DNA of 64,000 nt from DASQZT01 sp035638575 (GTDB lineage Bacteria; Acidobacteriota; Terriglobia; Bryobacterales; Bryobacteraceae): positions 1 through 64,000 of the forward strand of contig DASQZT010000090.1 of the NCBI GenBank assembly GCA_035638575.1. Reading direction: 5' to 3'. The translations under genes and the position numbers were made by a program. Below are positions 26,368 through 34,513 of this stretch, piece by piece. The notes beneath the pieces were generated by a model, which made no database searches, was not told where the DNA came from, and was given only the letters and a program-made list of their open reading frames with translations. How positions within the stretch are numbered: position 1 is the stretch's first letter; each line of letters begins with the position of its first letter.

Positions 26368-26937
26368 TCACCAACTCCGGGTGAAGCCGATACTCGCGGT
26401 CGTGTACCAGGGCACCGTGACAACTTTGTTGAACGTTTCCTGGATCCAGATGGAGCTGTGGTCATTGAAATGGACGATGGCTCCGAAAGATTCGCCGTTG
26501 TAAAAGCGGCTTTCCAGGTGAGCGTAGCCGGTCATGCTGGTCATGCCCCCTTGAATCCAGGTATAGGCACTCACACGCCTGGTCTTTGGCAGGCCGAAGT
26601 TTTTCATCAAACCGACAGCTTCGGTGTGCGATCCATAGTCCGTATGGAGAAAAGCGTGCGAGCCTCCATTCTCGTAGGTGTAGGAAAACGTAATCTCATC
26701 GCCGATCGGGTCCTTTTTCAGAAACCCGAACGTGTGGCCGAGACCAATGTTGTAGTTGGCCTTTGGCGCGAGGCCGGGTCGAATCACGTCCGAACCGAAC
26801 ATCACAAACAGGTCCGTTGAGGTTCCGCCAGTGGGAACCTCGGAAGAGTCCTGTGCAAACCCAATCACAGGTGGAATGAGGCATGCCAGAATCAGCGCGC
26901 GTGCCCGATGGGATCGCTTGTGAATACATGCAGCCAT
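26368..26937 (-). CDS. Exported protein of unknown function, possible outer-membrane beta-barrel
   Basis: The 189-residue product starts with a signal peptide (about 1-29, ARALILACLIPPVIGFAQ). The rest alternates polar and aromatic residues as in beta strands (VMFGSDVIRPGLAPKANYNI, HTFGFLKK, ITFSYTYENG, ESRFYNGESF) and ends in an aromatic (FTRSW), like an outer-membrane beta-barrel end signal. I do not recognise a family. ATG 26937 has GGAGG upstream; an in-frame ATG eight codons earlier is less likely. It interrupts the otherwise plus-strand block of redox genes. Confidence 0.6.
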   Translation of the reverse strand: MAACIHKRSHRARALILACLIPPVIGFAQDSSEVPTGGTSTDLFVMFGSDVIRPGLAPKANYNIGLGHTFGFLKKDPIGDEITFSYTYENGGSHAFLHTDYGSHTEAVGLMKNFGLPKTRRVSAYTWIQGGMTSMTGYAHLESRFYNGESFGAIVHFNDHSSIWIQETFNKVVTVPWYTTASIGFTRSW

Positions 26938-27115
26938 GGAGGGTCCTCCGTTCTTCATCAAAGACTGTGCGTCCGGACTTTGCGGCTTGGCAAAAGGGAC
27001 TCGTGAACGTGGAGCGAGGGCCGGGCTTGCGTGGCCCGGAATCGGAAATCAGTACAGTATAGCCGGCGAAACGTGAAAAAGTCATGAAAGCCAAAGGCCT
27101 GAAAAAAGACTTTCA

Positions 27116-27149
27116 GCCGCCGATGAACGCGGATCAACGCCGATAAACC
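27116..27149. repeat. Short degenerate repeat (GATxAACGCxGAT)
   Basis: The 34 bases contain GATGAACGCGGATCAACGCCGAT: the phrase GAT-[G/C]AACGC-[G/C]GAT in overlapping succession, framed by GCCGCC and AAACC. Similar GATGAACGCxGAT strings are a recurrent intergenic sequence in several bacterial phyla, to my recollection. No second copy is in this window. The stretch 26938-27238 otherwise holds no gene. Confidence 0.4.
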
Positions 27150-27201
27150 AGTTGTTTCCAGCGCATCTCTCAGCACCCGGCGCGCCGCGCCGCGAGCCAA
27201 G

Positions 27202-27210
27202 TGGTATAAA
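27202..27210 (+). promoter_or_regulatory. Extended -10 promoter of the AmmeMemoRadiSam-type operon
   Basis: TG, one base, then TATAAA gives an extended -10 element. Transcription would begin near 27217, about 22 bases before the ATG at 27239, with AAGGGG as the ribosome-binding site. No -35 element stands out. Confidence 0.5.
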
Positions 27211-27238
27211 GGAATCGGAATCTCCGCAAGGGGCGTGT

Positions 27239-28210
27239 ATGGAGCGACACACCGGCACCAGTCGCCGCAGTCTCCTCGGAGCCTGCCTGGGCGGCGCGCT
27301 TCGCCTCGTCGCCGCCACGCCCCCCAAGTCGAAAGTCGTCCTTGCGCGGGACCCGCAATTGCGCTCCCCGGGTGGCTCCGCCGATTCCGCACGCGTGCTG
27401 AAGATCGTGGATCGGGCGATGCAGTCGCTCTACGGCGCCGATTCGCCGGTCGAGGCCTGGAAGAAAGTGGTGCGGCCGGGCGAAGTGGTCGGGCTGAAGG
27501 TGAACTGCCTGTCCGGCAAGGGCGCTTCCACCAGCACGGTGCTGGTCGAGGCCGTTTGCGAGCGCCTCCAGCAGGCGGGAATCGCGCAGAACAACATCGT
27601 CATCTGGGATCGCCTGAACTCCGACCTGGAGAGCGCCGGGTTTCGCGTGACCTCGCGCAAAGACCGCATCCGCGCGATCGGCAACGACACCTCCGGGTAC
27701 GACTCCGAACTGGCGATCGCCGGGAGCGCGGGCAGCCTGATCTCGAAGACCCTGACCAGCGTCTGCGATGCCGTGATCAACCTGCCGGTGCTCAAGGACC
27801 ACGGCATCGTGGGAGTGACGCTGGCGCTGAAAAACCTGTTCGGCGCCATTCACAATCCGAACAAGTATCACATCAACGGCGGCGATCCCTATGTCGCCGA
27901 CGTGAACACGTTCGGGCCGATCCGCCGCAAGGTACGGCTCACCATCTGCGACGGCATCACGGCGCAGTATGAAGGCGGCCCTTCCTATATGCCGCAATGG
28001 TCGTGGCCCTACAACGGCGTCATCGCCGCGCGCGACCCGGTGGCGCTGGATTACACGGGGTGGCAGATCCTGGAACGCAAACGCGCGGAAAAGGGCATGA
28101 AGCCGCTGCGCGAGATGAAACGGGAACCGTTGTACATCGCCAGGGCAGCCGACGAACAACACCGGTTGGGCACCAACGACCCGCGGTTCATCGACGTGGT
28201 GGAGGCCTGA
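27239..28210 (+). CDS. DUF362 domain protein with Tat-like signal
   Basis: The 323-residue protein carries the DUF362 core (about 55-280): VVGLKVNCLSGKGASTSTVL, INLPVLKDHGIVGVTLALKN, LFGAIHNP and AARDPVALDYTGWQIL. The N-terminus TSRRSLLGACLGGALRL resembles a twin-arginine signal, so it is probably exported folded. No ferredoxin cysteines are present in this member. DUF362 proteins are often found with iron-sulfur proteins, but their reaction is unknown. ATG 27239. Its stop overlaps the ATG of the radical SAM gene (TGATG), which ties the two functions together. Confidence 0.85.
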   Translation: MERHTGTSRRSLLGACLGGALRLVAATPPKSKVVLARDPQLRSPGGSADSARVLKIVDRAMQSLYGADSPVEAWKKVVRPGEVVGLKVNCLSGKGASTSTVLVEAVCERLQQAGIAQNNIVIWDRLNSDLESAGFRVTSRKDRIRAIGNDTSGYDSELAIAGSAGSLISKTLTSVCDAVINLPVLKDHGIVGVTLALKNLFGAIHNPNKYHINGGDPYVADVNTFGPIRRKVRLTICDGITAQYEGGPSYMPQWSWPYNGVIAARDPVALDYTGWQILERKRAEKGMKPLREMKREPLYIARAADEQHRLGTNDPRFIDVVEA

Positions 28211-29316
28211 TGGCCATGGATCGCAGGACCTTTCTGACAGCGGCCGCGCTCCCGTGTTTCGCGGCCCGCGCCGCGGAGAGCGAGGCGCGGTTCACCAAAG
28301 AGGCCAAGTTCTACGAGAAGCTGCCGTACAAGAAGATCAAGTGCAAGCTCTGCCCGCGCGAATGCGTGATCGACGACCGCGAGCGCGGATATTGCGGCGT
28401 GCGCGAGAATCGCGGCGGCGCCTATTACACGCTGGTGCATTCGCGAGTGTGCGCCGCGCATATCGATCCCATCGAAAAGAAACCTTTCTTTCATTTCGCG
28501 CCCGGCACCATGGCTTTTTCGGTGGCCACGGCGGGCTGCAACGTGAACTGCAAAATGTGCCAGAACTGGGACATCTCGCAGTCAAGGCCGGAGCAGGTGG
28601 ACAGTACTTACTTTCCGCCGGAGAGGCTGGCCGCCGCGGCACGGCAGGCCGGCTGCCCCTCGATCGCGTATACCTACAGCGAGCCGGTGGTGTTTGTGGA
28701 GTATGTCCTGGATGCCGCGGAGGCCGGCCACGCCGCCGGTGTGAAGAGTGCGGTGGTGACCGGAGGCTACATCCAGGAGGATCCCCTGAAACAGTTGTGC
28801 CGGCGGGTGGATGCCATCAAGGTGGACCTCAAAGGATTTTCGGAGAAGTTTTACAAGGAAGTGGTCAACGGCGAGCTGAAACCCGTGCTGAACACGCTGG
28901 CCACCATCCGCAAGCAGGGCGTGTGGAACGAGATCGTCTACCTGGTGATACCGGGGCTGAACGACTCCGAGCAGGAGTTCCAGGGGCTGGCCAGGTGGGT
29001 GAAATCGGAGCTGGGCCCGGACGTTCCGCTGCACTTCACGCGCTTCCACCCGGAGTACCTGTTGAAGAACCTTGCGCCGACTCCGCTGCCGACCCTGGAA
29101 CGGGCCAAGGCCGTGAGCGACGCCGAAGGGCTTCACTATGTCTATATCGGCAACGTTCCCGGCCATCCGGCCGAGAGCACCTACTGCCCGAAGTGCCGCC
29201 GCGCGGTGGTGGAGCGCGCCGGCTACGTGATCCGGGGGATGCACCTCGACCAGGGCAAATGCCGGTTCTGCAAGCAACCCATCCCGGGGGTCTGGGGAGG
29301 AACGAGTATTCTATGA
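28210..29316 (+). CDS. amrS: AmmeMemoRadiSam system radical SAM enzyme, Tat-type N-terminus
   Basis: The 368-residue protein has the radical SAM motif C110-x3-C114-x2-C117 (AGCNVNCKMCQNW). Before it is the family-specific cysteine-rich start KCKLCPRECVIDDRERGYCG (45-62), and near the C-terminus are further cysteine pairs (YCPKCRR, KCRFCKQP). This matches the PflA-like enzyme of AmmeMemoRadiSam loci, whose reaction is unknown. MAMDRRTFLTAAALPCFAAR is a near-consensus twin-arginine signal (DRRTFL), unexpected for a SAM-dependent enzyme. It overlaps the upstream DUF362 gene and the downstream Memo/AMMECR1 gene (ATGA), forming one operon. Confidence 0.9.
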   Translation: MAMDRRTFLTAAALPCFAARAAESEARFTKEAKFYEKLPYKKIKCKLCPRECVIDDRERGYCGVRENRGGAYYTLVHSRVCAAHIDPIEKKPFFHFAPGTMAFSVATAGCNVNCKMCQNWDISQSRPEQVDSTYFPPERLAAAARQAGCPSIAYTYSEPVVFVEYVLDAAEAGHAAGVKSAVVTGGYIQEDPLKQLCRRVDAIKVDLKGFSEKFYKEVVNGELKPVLNTLATIRKQGVWNEIVYLVIPGLNDSEQEFQGLARWVKSELGPDVPLHFTRFHPEYLLKNLAPTPLPTLERAKAVSDAEGLHYVYIGNVPGHPAESTYCPKCRRAVVERAGYVIRGMHLDQGKCRFCKQPIPGVWGGTSIL

Positions 29317-30911
29317 GATTTCTGCCTTTGAGTATCCTGGCTTCGGCCGCGGCCGTGGTCCTGCTGTTCCACAGCGGGAGCACCAGGGCGGGCGAAGTGC
29401 AAAAGATCAGGCCGGCGGCGGTCGCGGGGAGCTTCTATCCGGCCGACCCGAACGAACTCGGCAAGATGCTGGACGATTTTCTGTCGCGGGCCGCGCCGCC
29501 GCCGCTCGAAAACGTCGTGGCGCTGGTGGCGCCGCACGCGGGGTATGTGTATTCCGGCCCGGTGGCCGCGTACTCGTACGCGCTGCTGAAAGGCCGGAAA
29601 GTGGACCGGGTGGTGGTGATCGCGCCGTCTCACTACGAGGCCTTCGGCTTCTCGTCGGTCTACGACGGCGCCGCCTACACCACTCCGCTGGGCCGCGTGC
29701 CGGTGGATCAGGCGTTCGCCGCGCAACTGGCGAAGGCGAGCCCGCTCATCAAGCTGTCGGGCGCCGGACACACGCCTTCCGCCGACAAGCCGGAGCACTC
29801 GGTGGAGGTGCAGTTGCCATTTCTCCAAAGGGTGCTGGGGCAGTTCCAGGTGGTGCCCATCATCATGGGCGATCAGAGCTACGACAACTGCCGCGCCCTG
29901 GGACTCGCGCTGGCGAAACTCATCAAGGGCACCAACACGTTGATCGTGGCCAGCTCCGACCTTTCGCACTACCACACCTACGACGAGGCGGTGCGCATGG
30001 ACCGGAAGACGCTCAAGGGCGTCGAAGAATGGGACTATCTCAACCTGTCGCGCAACCTCGAGCTGCGCGTGTGGGAAGCGTGCGGCGGCGGCCCCATCGT
30101 GGCCGCCATGATTGCCTCCGAGCGGCTGGGAGCGTCGCACGCCAAGTTGCTGAAGTATGCGAATTCGGGCGATGCCAACGGCGACCATAGCCGCGTGGTG
30201 GGCTACGGCGCCCTCGCCTTTGTGAAAGCGGCGGGCAGCGCGAAGTCCGCCGAAGCGAAGTTCTCGCTCACGCAGAAGGAGAAGGACGACTTGCTCAAGA
30301 TCGCCCGCAAGTCGGTGGAGAGCGCGGTGCGGGACGGCAAGGAGTACGCGCCCCAGGCCGCCGAATCGGCCGCGCTCGCGCAGGAGCGCGGGGCGTTCGT
30401 CACGCTGAAGGAGAAAGGCCAGCTTCGAGGCTGCATCGGCTACGTGGCGCCGATCAAACCGCTGTACCTCACGGTGCGCGACGTGGCCAGCCTGGCGGCC
30501 TTGCGGGACAGGCGTTTCCGCCCGGTGGCCGCGGCCGAACTGGGCGCCCTGGAGTACGAAATCTCGGTGCTGTCTCCGCTGCGCCGCGTGCTGGACATCA
30601 AAGAGATCCAGGTGGGAGAGCATGGCCTGATTATCCGCAAAGGCGACATCGAAGGACTGCTGCTCCCTCAGGTGGCGACCGAGGAGAAGTGGGACCGCGT
30701 AACGTTCCTGGAGCAGACCTGCTACAAGGCCGGCCTGGCGGGGCGTGCCTGGCAGGACGCGGACACCGACATCTTCCGCTTCACCGCGGTGGTCTTCGGC
30801 GAACGGAAGCAGTTGGAATCGGTCACGGCGCCGGATCTGTTTCAGAAGCCGGGCGCATGGCCATCACCGCCGGCGCCAGGCTCACCATCGCCGACACCAC
30901 TGCCGTTTTGA
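29313..30911 (+). CDS. Fused Memo (AmrB) and AMMECR1 (AmrA) protein with signal peptide
   Basis: The 532-residue protein begins with a Sec-type signal (about 1-26, LPLSILASAAAVVLLFHSG). It continues with a Memo domain (about 31-305: AAVAGSFYPADP, LVAPHAGYVYSGPVAAY, PSHYEAFGF, EHSVEVQLPFLQ, ASSDLSHYHTYDEAV) related to LigB-type dioxygenases, in which His residues of these motifs bind metal. An AMMECR1 domain follows (about 322-505, with the invariant LRGCIGY). Both usually work with the radical SAM protein encoded just upstream. The ATG at 29313 overlaps its stop. The last about 29 codons (proline-rich) lie antisense to the end of the next gene. Confidence 0.88.
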   Translation: MRFLPLSILASAAAVVLLFHSGSTRAGEVQKIRPAAVAGSFYPADPNELGKMLDDFLSRAAPPPLENVVALVAPHAGYVYSGPVAAYSYALLKGRKVDRVVVIAPSHYEAFGFSSVYDGAAYTTPLGRVPVDQAFAAQLAKASPLIKLSGAGHTPSADKPEHSVEVQLPFLQRVLGQFQVVPIIMGDQSYDNCRALGLALAKLIKGTNTLIVASSDLSHYHTYDEAVRMDRKTLKGVEEWDYLNLSRNLELRVWEACGGGPIVAAMIASERLGASHAKLLKYANSGDANGDHSRVVGYGALAFVKAAGSAKSAEAKFSLTQKEKDDLLKIARKSVESAVRDGKEYAPQAAESAALAQERGAFVTLKEKGQLRGCIGYVAPIKPLYLTVRDVASLAALRDRRFRPVAAAELGALEYEISVLSPLRRVLDIKEIQVGEHGLIIRKGDIEGLLLPQVATEEKWDRVTFLEQTCYKAGLAGRAWQDADTDIFRFTAVVFGERKQLESVTAPDLFQKPGAWPSPPAPGSPSPTPLPF

Positions 30912-33132
30912 AGAAACCGAATACCGGCACGAAGTACGCGCTGAACAGGATCGCGCCGAGGCACGAGCCGGCCAGATCGAGCGCATAGAGAGTCCCCGGA
31001 CCGCTCGTCCGGCCGGGGACGAAGAAGACCCGGCTGGCGATCGGGAATTCGGCTCCGCCCAACATCCCGCAAGCCACAGCCAGCCCGGGGAAAAGAACCT
31101 GGCTCACGATGAATAGACCCGCGGGGCTGGTGACCCGCGCGGCCCCTTGGAACACCGCGCACAGCAGCAGCGCGGTGAGAGCGGCGGCGATCTGCAAACA
31201 TGCCAGCGCCCGCATGTTTCGGGCCTCGAACGAGCGCATCACCAGCCAGGCGCCTAGCGCGATTCCGGCCATGAAGCCCGCGATCAATACCGCGAGCTGA
31301 TGGTACACGTAGCCGTAGATTGCCTGAAACGCCAGCAGCAGCATGATCTCCAGGCCGATCAGCGTGAACCCCATGGCGGCGGTGCAGCAGGCGGCGGCAA
31401 CCCGCGGCCGCCGCCGGCCAACCACCAGCGCCAGCAGGAACGCGCCCACACCGCACGCCAACCTGGCGAAACCGACGTTGGCCGCCGCACGGAAGAGCCG
31501 GCGATATTGCTGGTTGAACCGGCTGCTCCACAGCGCGACATCGAAGTAGTAGGCGATCGGAGCGAAGTCGTGGTTGACGGGCGTCGCGGAGTCCGGCCGG
31601 ATGCGCGCCTCCAATTCGCGCATGCGGTCGGGCGCCATGCGAAAGGGGATGTAATACTCCCGCACATACGTGGTTTCGAGGTGGCGTTCCCGAAGCCGCG
31701 AAAGAAGTTCCGCGGCGCCCGACGCCAGGATGCCCGCCCGCTTTGCCGCGAAGAAGTGTACGGTCTCGCCAGGGATGGCCGCCACTTCGGGAAACACCGC
31801 CCGCAGGCTCTTGTGAATGGTGCGAAGGAACTCCGCAAGCTCCGGGCTCATGTAGTCTTCCGACGACGAAAGCCGGAACGAGAGCACTCCGGTTGGCGTG
31901 AGTCTGCGGGCCGCCTCTTGGAAGAATTCCACCGTATAGAAGCGGTTGAGTTGGGCGGTCTGCGGATCCGGGAGGTTGACGATCACGACATCGAACGTGG
32001 CATCGGTGGTCTTCAGAAACAGGCGCCCGTCGGTGACGTGAACGCGCACGCGCGAGTCCGCCTCGACGGGGCTCCATTCGTCAGGGAAGTAGAGGCGCGC
32101 CAGGTCGAGGATGGCGGGGTCGAGCTCCACGTAGTCCACGCGTTCGAGTCCGGGGTGACGGAGCGCCTGCGAGATGCTGCCGTTGACGCCCCCGCCGATC
32201 AGCAGTAGCGTGTGCGGCGCGGGATGTTCGAGCAGCGCATAGTGGACCGACTCCTCGGCCGCCGCCGGATCGGGTGCATGAAAAAGCGCCACGCCGTTTT
32301 CGTAGACGCTGCGGCTGGCCTCGGACCCCACTACGGCCAGGTTCCCGTACACCGAGTTGCGCGTCGCGATCAGGTGGAAGCCCCTCCAGAGGTACCGTTC
32401 GGAGATGCGCTCCAGTCTCGGAACACCGCCGGGAAGCGCGGCCAGCGTGCAGAGCGCAAGGATTCCGCACAGGGCCGCCAGGCGAGGCCGCGGCGCCGCG
32501 ACGGTCAGTGCCGCCGCCGCCGCGAGATTCAGCAACGCCACCAGCGATGCAATTTCGAGCGAGCCGAGATACCGCACTAGCACCAGCCCCGCCAGCATGC
32601 CTCCGGCCGAGGAGCCCAGCGCTTCCAGCAGGTACGCGGAGCCGGTGGCCGACGCGGTGGAACTCGCGGACTGGTTCGCGTAGAGCCGGCTTCCCGCAGT
32701 GAACAGGGTCCCGGAGAGAATGCAGAACAGGCTGAGAGTGGCGAGCGAAGCGTACAGCATGGGACCCGGCCCCAGCATTTCTCCGGGCACAGCTCCGAGC
32801 GCGATTTTCACGCTGCGCACGGCCAGTATGGTGCAGGGAAACGCGAGCGCGAGGAGCGCCTCCACAGCGGCCGTCAGACGGCGCGGCGATCCAACGGCGA
32901 AACGATTCGCCAGGCGGCTGCCCACGGCGGTCCAGAAGAGCCAGCCCGCGAGCATCAGCCCGATGGAGATCTCGTTGCCCGAGAAGACCACCATCAGCTC
33001 GCGCAGCATCACGATCTGGGCGATGGCGGCGGTGAAGCCGATCAGGATCAAAACACCTCGGGCTCCGAATCTGGCCTGCACACCACCAGGATTAGACTTA
33101 AACTGGTCATGAGTCAAAGGTGAGGCGGGCAT
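30823..33132 (-). CDS. Membrane-embedded spermidine-synthase-like protein (fused MFS/spermidine synthase type)
   Basis: About 769 residues: N-terminal hydrophobic helices (about 25-240), a spermidine-synthase-like Rossmann domain (about 255-520, LLLIGGGVNGSISQALRHPG, VDYVELDPAILDLARLYFP, VHVTDGRLFLKTTDATFDVV) and further helices at the C-terminus. The SAM motif is GGGVNG rather than GGGDGG. Such proteins are known as fused MFS/spermidine synthases; polyamine synthesis is not proven for them. The start is uncertain: the ATG at 33132 overlaps the divergent DUF362 start, whereas a GTG at 33078 would leave room for a promoter (TTGACT, 17 bases, TAATCC). The 3' end overlaps the Memo/AMMECR1 gene by 89 bases. 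Confidence 0.75.
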   Translation of the reverse strand: MPASPLTHDQFKSNPGGVQARFGARGVLILIGFTAAIAQIVMLRELMVVFSGNEISIGLMLAGWLFWTAVGSRLANRFAVGSPRRLTAAVEALLALAFPCTILAVRSVKIALGAVPGEMLGPGPMLYASLATLSLFCILSGTLFTAGSRLYANQSASSTASATGSAYLLEALGSSAGGMLAGLVLVRYLGSLEIASLVALLNLAAAAALTVAAPRPRLAALCGILALCTLAALPGGVPRLERISERYLWRGFHLIATRNSVYGNLAVVGSEASRSVYENGVALFHAPDPAAAEESVHYALLEHPAPHTLLLIGGGVNGSISQALRHPGLERVDYVELDPAILDLARLYFPDEWSPVEADSRVRVHVTDGRLFLKTTDATFDVVIVNLPDPQTAQLNRFYTVEFFQEAARRLTPTGVLSFRLSSSEDYMSPELAEFLRTIHKSLRAVFPEVAAIPGETVHFFAAKRAGILASGAAELLSRLRERHLETTYVREYYIPFRMAPDRMRELEARIRPDSATPVNHDFAPIAYYFDVALWSSRFNQQYRRLFRAAANVGFARLACGVGAFLLALVVGRRRPRVAAACCTAAMGFTLIGLEIMLLLAFQAIYGYVYHQLAVLIAGFMAGIALGAWLVMRSFEARNMRALACLQIAAALTALLLCAVFQGAARVTSPAGLFIVSQVLFPGLAVACGMLGGAEFPIASRVFFVPGRTSGPGTLYALDLAGSCLGAILFSAYFVPVFGFFKTAVVSAMVSLAPAVMAMRPASETDPAP

Positions 33133-34114
33133 GATCGCCGGCAGCGGCCCCCAAGGACGACGCGAAATGCTGATCCAGCTCCTGCGGCTGGGCGGGCTGA
33201 GCGGAGCCGCGGCCGGCGCGGGAGTCTGGCTGAGCCGTCGCGGCCTCCGCCCCGAAGAGCCCGCCGGCGCTGTTGTGCGGTCCGATTTCACGGTCCCCTC
33301 CGACCCGCGCCTTCCGGAGATGGTGGTCGTTCGCGGCGGCGACCCCGGCCTCATGGCGCGCAGGGCAATCCAGGAAATGGGAGGCATCGGGCGGTTTGTC
33401 GCACGCGGCGACGTGGTGGTGCTCAAGCCGAACATCGCCTGGGACCGGACGCCCGAGCAGGCGGCCAATACAAACCCTCTCGTCGTGGCGGAAATCGCCC
33501 GGCTCTGCCGAGAAGCCGGCGCGCGCCGCGTGGCGGTGACGGATGTCTCGATCGACGAACCGCGCCGCACGTTTGCGCGCAGCGGGATTGCCGCCGCGGC
33601 CCGCGTGGCCGGGGCCGAAATCATCCTGCCCGAAGAGCACCTGTTCCGGAACGTGGACCTGCGCGGCGACGTCCTGCACTCGTGGCCGGTATTGGAGCCC
33701 TTCCTGAACGCCGACAAGATCATCAACATCCCCATCGCCAAGCACCACAGCCTGACCGGCGTCACGTTGGGCATCAAGAACTGCTACGGCATCCTGGGAG
33801 GGCCGCGTAACCGGCTGCACCAGCGCATTCACGAAAGCCTGGCGGACCTGGCCTCTTTTCTGCGTCCCACGCTGACCATCATGGATGGGTACCGGGTCTT
33901 GATGCGCAACGGGCCGGGCGGCGGGAATCCAGCGGACGTGGCGTTGAAGCAGACGCTGGTTGCGGGGACCGATCCCGTGGCGCTCGACGCCTACATCGCC
34001 AAGGCCTGGTGGGACCTGGACTGGAACACGCTTCGCTACCTGAAGCTGGCGAGCGAGCGAAATTTGGGGAAGCTGGATTTTGAAAGCGTTCGCACCCGCT
34101 TCGTGACGGTCTAG
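33131..34114 (+). CDS. Second DUF362 domain protein with Tat-like signal
   Basis: The 327-residue product has the DUF362 pattern VVVLKPNIAWDRTPEQAANT (about 96-115), INIPIAKHHSLTGVTLGIKN, CYGILGGPRNRLHQ and AGTDPVALDAYIAKAWW. The N-terminus GRREMLIQLLRLGGLSGAAA resembles a twin-arginine signal. It is clearly a paralogue of the protein at 27239-28210 but diverged. ATG 33131 follows AAGGTGAGG at five bases. Two DUF362 proteins flanking radical SAM and Memo/AMMECR1 genes suggest that they act on the same substrate. Confidence 0.85.
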   Translation: MIAGSGPQGRREMLIQLLRLGGLSGAAAGAGVWLSRRGLRPEEPAGAVVRSDFTVPSDPRLPEMVVVRGGDPGLMARRAIQEMGGIGRFVARGDVVVLKPNIAWDRTPEQAANTNPLVVAEIARLCREAGARRVAVTDVSIDEPRRTFARSGIAAAARVAGAEIILPEEHLFRNVDLRGDVLHSWPVLEPFLNADKIINIPIAKHHSLTGVTLGIKNCYGILGGPRNRLHQRIHESLADLASFLRPTLTIMDGYRVLMRNGPGGGNPADVALKQTLVAGTDPVALDAYIAKAWWDLDWNTLRYLKLASERNLGKLDFESVRTRFVTV

Positions 34115-34128
34115 CGCACGGAGGCATT

Positions 34129-34513
34129 ATGCGGCTGCTGCCGGTATGGGTCCTTCTGATCGGCGTCAATGCCTGGGGCGCCGGCCCGCTGTTCAACATC
34201 CGGTCAGCATCAGCAGCGCCGACCGGAACAGGCCGGTGACCGCCCTGACCATCAACATCGAAGGGTTGCCGGAAATGCCGATCGGCGTGTCCGCGCGGAA
34301 GCCGGTGGCCGGAAGTCCCGTGATCCGGCTGGACCGCTGCGCGGGCGCGGTGGTGCGGGGAAGCAGGGCGTTCCAGGCACGGGCACGTTTCTTTCGGTGG
34401 CCCCGGGCGAGATGAAGACCGTGGTGCTCGAAGGGAATGCGCTCGGAAGTGCGCGGAGAGCTACGGAGGAGGCGTCCACCGACTTTTGGCAGGCGCCTCG
34501 GGCGAAGGAGTAG
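34129..34513 (+). pseudogene. Frameshifted remnant of an exported protein, possibly beta-helix glycosidase
   Basis: A good RBS (GGAGG) and an ATG at 34129 open a signal peptide (MRLLPVWVLLIGVNAWGAGP), but that frame stops at 34239. The sequence makes protein sense only if read in three frames in turn: the signal, then SADRNRPVTALTINIEGLPE and VIRLDRCAGAVVRGSRAF, then GTFLSVAPGEMKTVVLEGN up to 34513. The middle and last parts resemble the end of GH28-like beta-helix proteins. Two frameshifts and the short length indicate a decayed gene with most of its middle lost. Confidence 0.5.

Noticed and set aside
33133..33777. N-terminal extension of the spermidine-synthase-like membrane protein
   Set aside because: The open frame continues upstream but only as the antisense of the DUF362 gene; hydrophobic helices begin after 33132.
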